A stretch of DNA of 64,000 nucleotides from Paenibacillus albidus (GTDB lineage Bacteria; Bacillota; Bacilli; Paenibacillales; Paenibacillaceae), in the NCBI RefSeq assembly GCF_014644435.1, contig NZ_BMKR01000020.1:51539-115538 (forward strand), in the 5' to 3' direction. The translations under genes were made by a program, and so were the position numbers. Shown one piece after another: positions 15,080-23,597 of the stretch; the first letter of the stretch is position 1, and every line of letters starts with the position of its first letter. The notes beneath the pieces are model-generated. The model searched no databases. It was given only the letters and a program-made list of their open reading frames with translations, and was not told where the DNA came from.

Positions 15080-16249
15080 CTATTCCTCTTCTAGTTGAAT
15101 ATAATTCACGATATCCCTGACCTCATCCAGCTCCCGCGCGCGGAATTGATAGGCGCTGTTCCCCATGGCTCTGCTGAAAACTTCTTCAATGGCGTTGTAA
15201 TTCACGATCTGGCCGCCGTAGGTACTCAGGATATCCTCATGGCTATGGGCATAAAGCTTGTGCTGCTTGCGGCTGGCATATCCCGTATAATATTGGCCTG
15301 TGTAAGGGCCTCCGACTTCATGATGAACAATCATGCGCGCCCATTCATGGTAAATATCCACGTTATAAGAGAAGTTGATCGCGTCTGTCATCCAGGCTCC
15401 GGGTGGCCGCATGTTCACTTCGAGTGCGATGATCCGCCCATCCTTATGCGATTTGAACAATTCAATATGGAAAAAGCGTTCTCTGATGTCAAATGCCTTC
15501 AGAATACTTCTTCCGGCCTGCTCCACCTCCGGGCTGATGTCCCGCAGGCAGAAATAATAGAGGTGGTTGTCCGTATTCACGACATCCATGACACTTTGCT
15601 CGAACCGGTGGCTGGCCGCGAACCGGACTTCACCGTCGATATCGACCAGGCCGTCGTAGGTGAGAATGATCCCGTCGATGAACTCCTCGATAATAAAGGA
15701 GACGCCGTCCGGCTTGGTCGCAAAAAAATGATCCAGCTCTTCCGGGCTGCTGATCTTATAGGTCATGCTGGCTCCCGAGCCGAGGTCCGGCTTAACCACC
15801 AGCGGGAAACCTGCGCTGCGGATGAACTCGTCGATGCTGTCCCGCGTGGTCCCGGTCGAGAATTGTACGGTGCTCACACCGCTTTTACGAAAAAACTCCT
15901 TCATCTTGGACTTCTGCTTCAGATTATAGACAAAATCCGTCTTGGTGCCATAGATATTGAAATCGGTCCGTACCCGCGCGTCCTGTTCCAGCCAGTATTC
16001 GTTCAGCGACTCGAACCGGTCGATTTTGCCGTATTTATGGGTGAAGAACCCGACCGCTCTAAGGATTTCATCGTAGTTCTCCAGATCCTGAATCTTGTAA
16101 TACTCCGTCAGCGAAGCTTTGAGCTTGTCTGCAAGATCGGCGTATTCCGCATCTCCGATCCCAAGCACCGTTGCTCCCTGTTCGTGCAGATGGTAACAAA
16201 ATTCAGCGCTGTTCTTAGGGAAATGCGGGGAAAAGAAAATAAAGTTCAA
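15080..16249 (-). CDS. ATP-grasp carboxylate-amine ligase
   Basis: About 389 residues. An N-terminal pre-ATP-grasp domain begins NFIFFSPHFPKNSAEF. The ATP-grasp core follows from about residue 110: FPLVVKPDLGSGA, then IIEEFIDG and the metal-binding EVNMRPPG near residue 280, ending in a long C-terminal domain. I place the start at TTG 16247-16249 because AAGGGG lies eight bases upstream; a GTG three codons earlier abuts that site with no spacing. Proteins of this shape ligate a carboxylate to an amine through an acyl phosphate. It is the first gene of a two-gene operon with the esterase. Confidence 0.85.
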   Translation of the reverse strand: MNFIFFSPHFPKNSAEFCYHLHEQGATVLGIGDAEYADLADKLKASLTEYYKIQDLENYDEILRAVGFFTHKYGKIDRFESLNEYWLEQDARVRTDFNIYGTKTDFVYNLKQKSKMKEFFRKSGVSTVQFSTGTTRDSIDEFIRSAGFPLVVKPDLGSGASMTYKISSPEELDHFFATKPDGVSFIIEEFIDGIILTYDGLVDIDGEVRFAASHRFEQSVMDVVNTDNHLYYFCLRDISPEVEQAGRSILKAFDIRERFFHIELFKSHKDGRIIALEVNMRPPGAWMTDAINFSYNVDIYHEWARMIVHHEVGGPYTGQYYTGYASRKQHKLYAHSHEDILSTYGGQIVNYNAIEEVFSRAMGNSAYQFRARELDEVRDIVNYIQLEEE

Positions 16250-16344
16250 CCGTAACACCCCTTAGGCTCAAAGTTTAATTCCGAGTTAAATTGTATGATT
16301 AATAATGTTAAACTCAATCTATCAGTTTCATTCAGATTCGTCAA

Positions 16345-16375
16345 CAGCCCCCTCCCGGGTATGTGGAGGGGGCTG
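16345..16375 (-). terminator. Hairpin terminator for the FAD-enzyme gene
   Basis: CAGCCCCCTCC pairs perfectly with GGAGGGGGCTG around a 9-nt loop, 10 nt beyond the FAD-enzyme stop on the minus strand. There is no clear T-run on either side, so efficiency is uncertain. Confidence 0.6.
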
Positions 16376-16384
16376 TGCTAAGGT

Positions 16385-17830
16385 TTAACGCTGCAGGATG
16401 AGCTTATAATCCTTCTCCAGATAACTATGGATACGCTTGAAATCGGCTGGATTCAAATCAACCAAACGTTTGTTTTTCTCCCGGCCAAGAATAATGCCTA
16501 TGGTCTGGGCAGCCAAAGCAGTAGTTGGCATAATGCGGGCACTGCCATAAGCTTTGATGCCCGCACCAACATTTTTACCCACCACCAGCACGTTGTCATA
16601 GGACTGTAACTCAAAAGAGCGGAGCGGCAAGCCATACCGGTCAGGTTTGCCGAACCCTACCCCTGTAGGTATAGTTTTGGTTCCTTGCAGGTCAATGGAA
16701 TACCCGCCTATGCTCACGTTATCCCAGAACATTCTGCTATTCTGCAGGTCCGGATAATCGAGCACATATTTGGTCTCATAACGATTATAATCACGAATAT
16801 ATAAATAGTCTGGGAAGCCGTTAAGCTGTGCTTTGGCAAAGCCGGGAATATTTTTTTGTAAAAAACTCAGAATATAAGGAGCCTCAGCACGGCCCTTGGC
16901 AACTGCGTTCTGAACTGAGCTGGAGTCCGCCGGATTAACGTCATACAGCAGCAAGGCGTTAATAATGGCTTGTCCATCCTTCTGGTACGTTACATTCAGG
17001 CCCCTCAGTTTGAGCAAGTTGCTGTGCGGCGTGTACTTAGCTGTGACATTGCTGAAGCCGGTGGCAAAATGCCAGTCTACATATGTATTTGGTCCATATT
17101 TTTGGGCTACATTCGTTAATGGATAATCATTAAGAATAGCCTGATGAAGTTTGGCCCATTCAACATTTTTGAATTTCAGCATATAAGTGGCTGCCATATA
17201 ATCAGCCTGCTTGCTGTTGTAAAGGCTCTCCATTCCTGGAATCCGCTTGACATTAAGCTTGGCGGTCAAAGCGTTGAAATCCGTGTTTTCAACCCAGTAT
17301 TTGGACTGAGCTATATATTTAGTCCCGTCTTTAAGATGGTAAGACAGGGATTGCAGCGATTTGCCTTTAGTTAGGGACATGGTTTGCACGGAGTCGATAA
17401 CGATGCCGCTCTTTATCGGGATGCCTTGTAATAGTTTATTAAAGTAATTGTCGAAGTCGGAAGAGGTACGAATGGACCCTGACTTATAGCTGGAGAACAG
17501 AGTCTTCATCTCGCCCTGAATGAGGCTGCGCTTGCTGTTGTCTTTCACATCATCCAATACAATCATTTGGCCTTGAATCAATTCGCCGCCCGGTTTGCTG
17601 CGGGGATCCAGAATAAGTACATTCAGTCCAAGCTTACGTGCTTCTTTGGCTAACAGTACTCCTTGAATCTCACTGCCGATGACAACCACATCGTAACGGT
17701 TCGAGATTACTGCAGGTGAAGTGTTAGACTTTGCAGTTACCGTGTGCGAACTTAAGCCGAGCGCTTGCAGCATTAAAGTAATGATTAGGATACTTGTTAA
17801 ACCGCGAATCATTTTTTTCTTCGTTACCAT
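16385..17830 (-). CDS. Exported FAD-dependent oxidoreductase
   Basis: 481 residues. The N-terminus is a Sec signal peptide (basic MVTKKKMIRG, hydrophobic core, cleavage likely after VTAKS or nearby). The FAD-binding motif follows as YDVVVIGSEIQGVLLAKEAR, with the second phosphate contact LNVLILDPRSKPGGE. The C-terminal GKNVGAGIKAYGSARIMPT completes the FAD_oxidored-type fold. An exported FAD protein is unusual; these enzymes often accompany extracellular polysaccharide or sugar metabolism, but no partner is seen. The ATG at 17828-17830 has AAGGGG rather far upstream, and a second ATG seven codons later is possible. It appears to be a single-gene transcript. Confidence 0.8.
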   Translation of the reverse strand: MVTKKKMIRGLTSILIITLMLQALGLSSHTVTAKSNTSPAVISNRYDVVVIGSEIQGVLLAKEARKLGLNVLILDPRSKPGGELIQGQMIVLDDVKDNSKRSLIQGEMKTLFSSYKSGSIRTSSDFDNYFNKLLQGIPIKSGIVIDSVQTMSLTKGKSLQSLSYHLKDGTKYIAQSKYWVENTDFNALTAKLNVKRIPGMESLYNSKQADYMAATYMLKFKNVEWAKLHQAILNDYPLTNVAQKYGPNTYVDWHFATGFSNVTAKYTPHSNLLKLRGLNVTYQKDGQAIINALLLYDVNPADSSSVQNAVAKGRAEAPYILSFLQKNIPGFAKAQLNGFPDYLYIRDYNRYETKYVLDYPDLQNSRMFWDNVSIGGYSIDLQGTKTIPTGVGFGKPDRYGLPLRSFELQSYDNVLVVGKNVGAGIKAYGSARIMPTTALAAQTIGIILGREKNKRLVDLNPADFKRIHSYLEKDYKLILQR

Positions 17831-18048
17831 TGTTGTTCACTATTCCCCTTACTGTAGTCAGAATAAAAGCATATAACAATATTCTACACTAAATGGTCAT
17901 TTTTGCCTTTCCTTTATCTTTTAACTTGTTGTAAGTATCGATTTCAGTAATTTGCACTTCGGGGGTTAGATCGTTTTAGCTTACAAGTCGCATGTTTCCC
18001 TGTAATGGGTTAAAATATAATAAAGCAAGCCGAATAGGAGTTGTAATT

Positions 18049-18528
18049 ATGTCCAACGAAGAAGTGTTTTTGACCAAAGAGGGATTGGCCAAGTTAGAGG
18101 AAGAGCTGAAGGAACTGAAGACCGAGGGGCGCAAGGAACTGGCTGCCCGGCTTAAATTGGCGATCAGCTACGGCGACTTGAAGGAGAACAGTGAATACCA
18201 TTCGGCTAAAGATGACCAATCATTCATGGAGACCCGGATTATGATTCTGGAGAAAATGCTGACCAAAGCACGGATCGTGGATGAGAGTACGATGAATCTG
18301 TCCTCCGTCAGCGTGGGGTCGATTGTGGTCCTGAATGATATCGAATATTCCGAGAAAATCGAGTATAGAGTCGTGGGTCCTGCCGAGGCAGACGTATTGG
18401 ATAACAAGGTCTCGTACGAGAGCCCGCTCGGCAAAGAGCTGATCGGCAAAAAAGTCGGCGATATCATCAGTGTTAATGCACCGATGGGTGTTATTAAGTA
18501 TGAGCTGCTGGAAATTAAAATGATGTAG
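18049..18528 (+). CDS. greA: Transcription elongation factor GreA
   Basis: 159 residues. The N-terminal coiled coil runs to about residue 75 and carries the acidic tip GDLKENSEYH that enters the RNA polymerase secondary channel and coordinates Mg2+ for cleavage of backtracked RNA. The C-terminal FKBP-like domain ends GDIISVNAPMGVIKYELLEI. The start at ATG 18049 is set by AGGAG nine bases upstream; the longer open frame has no ribosome site. A TATAAT box at 18016-18021 is the probable -10. It is followed by its own terminator. Confidence 0.93.
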   Translation: MSNEEVFLTKEGLAKLEEELKELKTEGRKELAARLKLAISYGDLKENSEYHSAKDDQSFMETRIMILEKMLTKARIVDESTMNLSSVSVGSIVVLNDIEYSEKIEYRVVGPAEADVLDNKVSYESPLGKELIGKKVGDIISVNAPMGVIKYELLEIKMM

Positions 18529-18560
18529 TACAGCGGTGGTAAAATAAGTGTTAGAGCAGC

Positions 18561-18592
18561 AGGTACTGTCTGTAAGGGACGGTGCCTTTTTT
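18561..18592 (+). terminator. Rho-independent terminator after greA
   Basis: AGGTACTGTC pairs with GGACGGTGCCT through two G-T pairs, followed by a T-run. Confidence 0.75.
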
Positions 18593-18719
18593 GTGTTCAT
18601 GGCTGGCACTAACCCATTACATAGCCAGTGTCTATCAAGCTTATTGCTTCCAAATCTTAGACGGGACCCCAGCTGTGCCGTATAGTGAAAAGTAACTATA
18701 GAACAGAGGAGTCCTGTTT

Positions 18720-19650
18720 GTGATTCAAAGTGTATTATCGACATTGTATGAGGTGATTGTCCCACTCTCCATTCCGGTGATTGCTGGGGCGCTGCTGGGG
18801 CGGTTCAAGAATCTTGATACCAAACCGCTGCTGGTGCTGTATCTGTATTTTCTGAGTCCGGCCATTATTCTCGATACGCTCGCTTCGGCTGATATTTCTT
18901 TTGACGATGTTTATAAGACGTTGGCCTTTTCCTTAATCAACCTGTTGTTCTTATGGGCTTTGGCAAATGGGCTCGGTCGAATCCTCAAGCTGGCTCCCCC
19001 CGAAGCCGCCGGGCTGACACTGGTGTCGACGTTTACGAACAGCGTCAATTATGGGCTCCCGCTGGTGCTGCTGGCTTTTGGGCAGCTGGGGCTGGACAAG
19101 GCTTCTGTCTATGTCATTGGCCAGATGGTCATTGTGAATACGATAGGGGTATATTTTGCCGCAAGGTCCCAATTTTCAGGTAGGTGCGGCAATCAAGTCC
19201 GTGTTCTCGCTGCCGGCCATTTACGCAGCTATTCTGGCGCTGCTCCTGCGGGCTTTTGGGCTGCATTTGCCTACGGAAGTAGCCTCGGGTGTGTCGATGG
19301 TGGCAGGGGCCTATTCTCCGGTGGTGCTGGCCATCCTGGGCGCACAGATGGTCAAAGTAGGAGTGGCGGGGATAGAGCGCAAGGTGGAAATGGCCTTTTG
19401 GACTGGAATTAGCGTCAGGCTTGTGTTGGCACCGCTTGTAGCTTGGCTGGTACTCTGGCTATTGCAGATCCGGGGCCCGTTGTTCCCGGTGCTGCTGATT
19501 CTGGCCTCCATGCCGGTGGCGGTCAATTCAGTGGTCCTTGCGGAGCGGTTTCAAGCTTCTCCGGCCTTGGTCTCGCGGTGTATCTTATGGACAACACTCG
19601 CCTCCTTTGTGGTGTTGCCTGTCTTGATTGTCCTGGTGAACGGTGCTTGA
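18720..19650 (+). pseudogene. AEC-family (auxin efflux carrier) transporter gene with one frameshift
   Basis: The gene starts GTG 18720 after AGAGGAG. The first frame gives about five membrane segments: IPVIAGALLGRF, SPAIILDTLA, then NSVNYGLPLVLLAFG, the conserved AEC asparagine region. It leaves homology after VYFAARSQF near 19176. The next frame resumes with QVGAAIKSVFSLPAIYAAIL and runs to 19650 with the remaining segments and SMPVAVNSVVLAERF. Deleting one T from the TTTT at 19173-19176 restores a single protein of about 309 residues, the normal family length. The sequence is otherwise undecayed, so a recent mutation or a read error is likely. AEC proteins move organic acids or amino acids. 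Confidence 0.82.
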
Positions 19651-19675
19651 TCCAGGATGAATACCTGATGCTAAC

Positions 19676-19711
19676 AAGCCCCTTCATTCCGTATGGAGTG
19701 AAAGGGGCTGT
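19676..19711. terminator. Bidirectional terminator between convergent genes
   Basis: AGCCCCTTCATTCC pairs with GGAGTGAAAGGGGCT with one bulge. It lies between the AEC gene (+) and the aldo-keto reductase gene (-). Confidence 0.65.
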
Positions 19712-19728
19712 GGTGCTGGAGCTCTGCT

Positions 19729-20571
19729 TTAGAAATCAAAGTTGTCCGGGTCCGGTCCGATCCGCTTATTCTGGTTTAAGCCGTTAATCAGCGCTACATC
19801 CTCTGCGCTCAGCTCAAAATCAAACACGGACGCATTCTCGATAATCCGGTGTTCTTTGGTAGACTTCGGAATGGTCACGATGCCGCGCTGCAGGTCCCAG
19901 CGCAGAATCACTTGGGCCACCGACTTGCTGTGTTTGGCAGCGATGTTCTGGAGGACAGGATGCTCCAGCAGCTGACCTTGCATCAGTGGAGACCAGGCTT
20001 CAAGCTGGATGCCCTGCTCCTGGCAGAAGTCGAGCAGATCCTGCTGGATCAGGTGCGGATGGAGCTCGACCTGGTTGACCATCGGCTTGATCTCACCACC
20101 GTTCATCACGTCCTCCAGATGATGAATCTGGAAGTTGCTGACGCCGATAGCTTTCACACGGCCTTCCTTATACAAAGTCTCCATTGCTCTCCAGGCTTCG
20201 TTATATTTACCTGCCTTTGGCCAGTGGATCAGGTACAGATCCAGGTACTCCAGGCCAAGCTTGGCCAGACTGGTCTCATAGGCAGCCAGGGTAGATTCAT
20301 AGCCCAAATCGGCGTTCCACACTTTTGAAGTGATAAAAAGCTCCTCACGGGTCAGGTTGTTCTCGTCCAGTGCTTCGCGAATGGCCTGTCCAACCCCTCC
20401 TTCGTTCTGGTAGATGGCCGCAGTATCAATACTGCGGTAACCATGGGCAATCGCGGCTTTGACCGCCTGCACCAGTTCCGCGCCTTCTTCCACTTGAAAT
20501 ACGCCCAGTCCAAGCCAAGGCATCTTCACCCCGTTATGCAAAACAGTTGTATCTTGTAAATGCTGTATCAT
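19729..20571 (-). CDS. Aldo/keto reductase (glyoxal reductase-like)
   Basis: 280 residues forming the complete TIM barrel. The catalytic tetrad is Asp49, Tyr54, Lys83 and His116 (SIDTAAIYQNE, FITSKVWN, LYLIHWP). The NADPH site at the C-terminus reads IPKSTKEHRI. Similar Bacillus proteins (YvgN/YtbE type) reduce methylglyoxal and other aldehydes. It is 42 nt behind an MFS transporter gene on the same strand, so the two probably form an operon under the divergent HxlR regulator, consistent with electrophile detoxification. Confidence 0.92.
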   Translation of the reverse strand: MIQHLQDTTVLHNGVKMPWLGLGVFQVEEGAELVQAVKAAIAHGYRSIDTAAIYQNEGGVGQAIREALDENNLTREELFITSKVWNADLGYESTLAAYETSLAKLGLEYLDLYLIHWPKAGKYNEAWRAMETLYKEGRVKAIGVSNFQIHHLEDVMNGGEIKPMVNQVELHPHLIQQDLLDFCQEQGIQLEAWSPLMQGQLLEHPVLQNIAAKHSKSVAQVILRWDLQRGIVTIPKSTKEHRIIENASVFDFELSAEDVALINGLNQNKRIGPDPDNFDF

Positions 20572-20613
20572 TACTTAATACCTCCTAAATTAATATAAAA
20601 TTGTACAATGTAG

Positions 20614-21843
20614 TTATCCTTGAATGCCGGTTGTCAGCGGAACGGCTTCCGCCCCGGGCATATGCTCATCTCGTTTCTCCAAAGCCCGGCTCCACACGGT
20701 CAGAACCACGGCTCCAAGTACCATTAACGCTCCTACCCATGCAGTGTGGATTAGCCCCAGGGAATCGGTGACGACACCGCCAAGGTAAGCTCCAATCGCA
20801 ATACCTGCATTAAAAGCGGCGATATTAACCGCCGAAGCGACATCTCTGGCAGCCGGTGCATACCGGTCAGCAAGCATAACAACATACACCTGCAGTCCGG
20901 GAACGCTCATAAAGGCGAGCAGCCCCATAAAAAAGATCGTAATCAAAGCCGCAGTTTTGAAAGGGGCCGTAAAGGCCAGCACAAGCAGCACAACCGCTTG
21001 CAGTACAAACATATACATCAAGGCGGTCATAGGCTTCTTGTTGGCGGCTTTGCCCCCAATCATGTTGCCGATGGCAATGGCGATGCCGTAGACCAGCAGG
21101 ATGACGGCAACGGTCTGCTCCTTAAAGCCGGTTATCTCATGCAGCAGGGGGGATAAATAAGTAAAGACTACAAAAGTCCCCCCATATCCCAAAGCGGTAA
21201 TCGCAAAAGCCAGCAGCAGGCGGCCATGGGTTACAAGCTTTAGCTGCTCCCGCACCGGCGTCCGCAATCCGGTCTTCAGGCCGGAAGGCACCAGCATCAG
21301 GTTGGCAATCAGCGCCACAATGCCGATCCCGACGATGGCTATAAAGGCGGCACGCCACCCAAGCTGTTGGCCCAGGAATGTGCCCAGCGGGACGCCGGTA
21401 ACGGTGGCTACTGTAAGTCCGGTGAACATTATTGAGATAGCGCTGGCTCTGCGGTTCTCGGGTACCAGATCGGCTGCGATGGTAGAGGCAATCGACATGA
21501 ACAGCCCATGCGAGAGGGCGGAAACGACCCGCGCAATCAGCAGGACGGCTACCCCATCCGATAAAGCGGCAAGACTGTTGCCGGCTATGAACACAATCAT
21601 AATGGCCAGCAGCAGCGTTTTCCGGGAGACAGCCGTGGTCAGCGACGTTAAGACAGGCGCTCCAAAAGTTACACCAAGCGCATATAAAGTGACGGTTAAT
21701 CCGGCAGTTGTCACGGATATGTTCAGGTCATCAGCGATGAGCGGCAGCAGGCCTACACTGATAAACTCGGTTGTTCCTATGGCAAAGGCACTGATGGCCA
21801 GGGCCAGCAAGGCCCAGGTACTGCGTTGTTGATTCAAGGACAT
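20614..21843 (-). CDS. MFS efflux transporter (DHA1 family)
   Basis: About 409 residues and 12 predicted membrane segments. It begins ALAISAFAIGTTEFISVGLLP, the typical N-terminus of DHA1 arabinose-efflux/purine-efflux-like exporters. The loop 2-3 region reads GAPVLTSLTTAVSRKTLLL, and motif C is GLTVATVTGVPLGTFLGQ. I place the start at ATG 21841-21843 because AGGAG is eight bases upstream, rather than at a GTG three codons earlier. It is the first gene of an operon with the aldo-keto reductase and is divergent from hxlR, with palindromes between. Confidence 0.88.
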   Translation of the reverse strand: MSLNQQRSTWALLALAISAFAIGTTEFISVGLLPLIADDLNISVTTAGLTVTLYALGVTFGAPVLTSLTTAVSRKTLLLAIMIVFIAGNSLAALSDGVAVLLIARVVSALSHGLFMSIASTIAADLVPENRRASAISIMFTGLTVATVTGVPLGTFLGQQLGWRAAFIAIVGIGIVALIANLMLVPSGLKTGLRTPVREQLKLVTHGRLLLAFAITALGYGGTFVVFTYLSPLLHEITGFKEQTVAVILLVYGIAIAIGNMIGGKAANKKPMTALMYMFVLQAVVLLVLAFTAPFKTAALITIFFMGLLAFMSVPGLQVYVVMLADRYAPAARDVASAVNIAAFNAGIAIGAYLGGVVTDSLGLIHTAWVGALMVLGAVVLTVWSRALEKRDEHMPGAEAVPLTTGIQG

Positions 21844-21915
21844 TGTTCCCACTCCTACACTCTAGTAATCACCGGCCGGTAAGTGCTATTATGAGTTAAT
21901 ACAGACTATTAGAAC

Positions 21916-21954
21916 AGTACGTACTTTAAAGTGCTATAGGTACCAAAAAGTACC
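21916..21954. promoter_or_regulatory. Cluster of palindromes between the MFS and HxlR genes, probable operator
   Basis: Three symmetric motifs lie in 39 nt: AGTACGTACT (21916-21925), ACTTTAAAGT (21923-21932) and GGTAC-N6-GTACC (21939-21954). HxlR/YodB-type regulators bind GTAC/TACT-containing palindromes, so this is the likely binding region for the protein encoded at 21980. Confidence 0.6.
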
Positions 21955-21979
21955 CATAACCGGAAAGAAGGATAATCTG

Positions 21980-22369
21980 ATGTCCAAAAAATATAATATT
22001 TCTGTGGAAGCTACCCTGGAGGTTATCGGGGGAAAATGGAAGTGCGTGATTCTTTGTCATTTAACCCACGGCAAGATGCGGACCAGTGATCTGAAGCGCA
22101 ACATGCCCTGCATCACCCAAAAGATGCTGACCCAGCAGCTGCGGGAATTGGAGCAGGACGGGATCGTCAACCGGATCAGTTATAATCAGGTACCGCCCAA
22201 AGTAGAGTATGAACTCAGTGAGTATGGGAATAGTCTAAGGCCTATCCTGGACTCTTTGTGTGCTTGGGGAGAAAGTCATATTATTAAAGAATATGGCGAT
22301 AAATTTGCCGTTCTGGAGGATAATGTGCTCAACAAGAAGCCGGAGCCAGAGCCGGCGAGCGTCGATTAA
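21980..22369 (+). CDS. HxlR-type winged-helix transcriptional regulator
   Basis: 129 residues. The family signature is complete: VEATLEVIGGKWKCVILCHL, then RTSDLKRNMPCITQKMLTQQ and LEQDGIVNRISYNQVPPKVEYELSEYG. Two Cys residues (Cys27 in WKCVIL and Cys31) sit where YodB/CatR-like members have their redox-sensing Cys; the second may not align. Such proteins repress detoxification genes until quinones, diamide or aldehydes modify them. It is divergent from the MFS/aldo-keto reductase operon. Confidence 0.9.
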   Translation: MSKKYNISVEATLEVIGGKWKCVILCHLTHGKMRTSDLKRNMPCITQKMLTQQLRELEQDGIVNRISYNQVPPKVEYELSEYGNSLRPILDSLCAWGESHIIKEYGDKFAVLEDNVLNKKPEPEPASVD

Positions 22370-22460
22370 GGAATGAGGGGGCTTGTCCTGAACATTGCTA
22401 AGCTGGATGAGAAGGACAACTTCCATGGCGCTGAATAATAATAAGTCTATCAACAAAAAT

Positions 22461-22491
22461 AGCCATCCCTTTAAACAGGGGTGGCTGTTTT
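22461..22491 (+). terminator. Rho-independent terminator after the HxlR gene
   Basis: AGCCATCCCT pairs with AGGGGTGGCT around TTAAAC, followed by GTTTT. Confidence 0.8.
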
Positions 22492-22553
22492 GGCGGGTGT
22501 GTTTCTGCCGGGATCCCTGATCGTAGATCCGAGGAGTTTCCACCTGGCGGGTG

Positions 22554-23117
22554 TTACTGGCGGGCCTTGCTGCGAGGGCGTCTTTTGGTGGGACGCCGGC
22601 TGGCCCCTGCTTTGTTCAAGGCATGACCGCCCGCTCCTCCGCCAACGGCCTGCTGCTGCCGGGTACCGGGACTTTCGATAGCAGAGTTGGTTCCGCTTGT
22701 ACTATAGGTTCCCCCGCCGCTGGCTACTTGTGTCGCAGAAGCATTCTGATTGCGCCGCGAAAGCTTGACGGTCTGATTGTTGATCACAACCACAACTTCC
22801 TTGCCGCAGGAGTATAGCAATGGTGTTTTTGACTTTCCGCGTGGTCTGCCCCCTTTCCCCAGCCCCTTATTCTTGGCATCTCCTCCGGCCCCGACACTTT
22901 GCTGCTGGCGGGTATAAGGGGAAGCAACCGCTGCGTTGCTGCCGCTGGCACTGCTTCGTCCCGCCCCGCTTGCGAGCTGAGTTGTATTGGGTGCATTGGT
23001 GAATTGGTTGTTAATAACAAACACCAGCCGGTCCACTCCCGCCAGCGGTGTATTGGTGATAATACGGCGTTTTCCCTTTTTGATGATGACAATGATCCGA
23101 TCTTTTGCTGTCGTCAC
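22554..23117 (-). CDS. Internally duplicated basic protein with AT-hook-like motif, function unknown
   Basis: 187 residues from GTG 23117, set by AGAGGGG eight bases upstream. A short beta start (DRIIVIIKKGKRRIITNTPL) leads into two related halves. Repeat 1 (about 34-84) reads VINNQ...TRQQQSVGAGG and repeat 2 (about 111-169) VINNQ...TRQQQAVGGGAGG. The linker holds GGRPRGKSK (89-97), similar to a minor-groove AT-hook, and the C-terminus is strongly basic (SRRPTKRRPRSKARQ). There is no signal peptide. I recognise no family. A nucleic-acid-binding or spore-coat/core role would fit the composition, but that is inference. It is monocistronic and oriented away from the xpt riboswitch. Confidence 0.65.
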   Translation of the reverse strand: MTTAKDRIIVIIKKGKRRIITNTPLAGVDRLVFVINNQFTNAPNTTQLASGAGRSSASGSNAAVASPYTRQQQSVGAGGDAKNKGLGKGGRPRGKSKTPLLYSCGKEVVVVINNQTVKLSRRNQNASATQVASGGGTYSTSGTNSAIESPGTRQQQAVGGGAGGHALNKAGASRRPTKRRPRSKARQ

Positions 23118-23277
23118 ATCATTCGCCCCTCTTTCGCTTAAGTACCTTACCATTAATGCAATACGCAGCGAAAAGTGAGGGAAACGGGCACCAGTACCCG
23201 AAAATGAGCGTAAACCCAAGGCCGACATCAGCCGGACCATTATGGTTAAAATAAGCACGGGATCCTTAAAATTTTGC

Positions 23278-23306
23278 TTGTATCGATCATAGAGAGCGTG
23301 TAAGAT
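23278..23306 (+). promoter_or_regulatory. Promoter of the xpt-pbuX operon
   Basis: TTGTAT (23278-23283), a 17-nt spacer and TAAGAT (23301-23306). Transcription would begin about 25 nt before the purine aptamer. Confidence 0.55.
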
Positions 23307-23335
23307 ATACAAAGTATTCAAACGAACATTTATAT

Positions 23336-23410
23336 CAACTCATATAATCTTGGGAATAGGGCCCATAAGTTTCTACCGGATAACCATTGTAATTATCCGA
23401 CTATGAGTGA
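23336..23410 (+). ncRNA. Purine riboswitch aptamer, guanine/hypoxanthine type
   Basis: The P1 helix pairs ACTCATA (23338-23344) with TATGAGT (23402-23408). Between them are the conserved core TAATCTTGGGAATAGGGCCC, the L3 motif region AAGTTTCTACCGGATAACC, and ATTATCC closing P3. The discriminating base in J3/1 is C (23401, in CGACTATGAG), which specifies guanine, hypoxanthine or xanthine; adenine switches carry T there. It precedes xpt-pbuX, as in Bacillus subtilis. The terminator at 23515 is the expression platform. Confidence 0.95.
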
Positions 23411-23514
23411 AATAGCGCGTCTAGGGTTCCGCTTTTTGGCTTATGCGAAGAAGGGCTGGTCCGAGCGATGCGGACACGATTGATGTGTTACACCACCAAG
23501 GGACAAAAACCCAG

Positions 23515-23566
23515 AAGGACAGATTCACTTGAGAGAAACGCTCAAGGGATCTGTCCTTTTTGTTTT
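23515..23566 (+). terminator. Riboswitch-controlled terminator (expression platform)
   Basis: AAGGACAGAT pairs with ATCTGTCCTT, extended inward by CTTGAG/CTCAAG, and followed by a T-rich tract. It lies about 105 nt after the aptamer and 32 nt before xpt. Ligand-bound aptamer should favour it. The distance implies an intervening antiterminator that I did not fold. Confidence 0.8.
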
Positions 23567-23597
23567 TATTCAGAAGAAGGAGCGATCGAAGGTTACC

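Noticed and set aside
15095..16255. Plus-strand open frame of 386 codons
   Set aside because: It is an exact antisense shadow of the ATP-grasp gene, caused by codon bias in GC-rich third positions.
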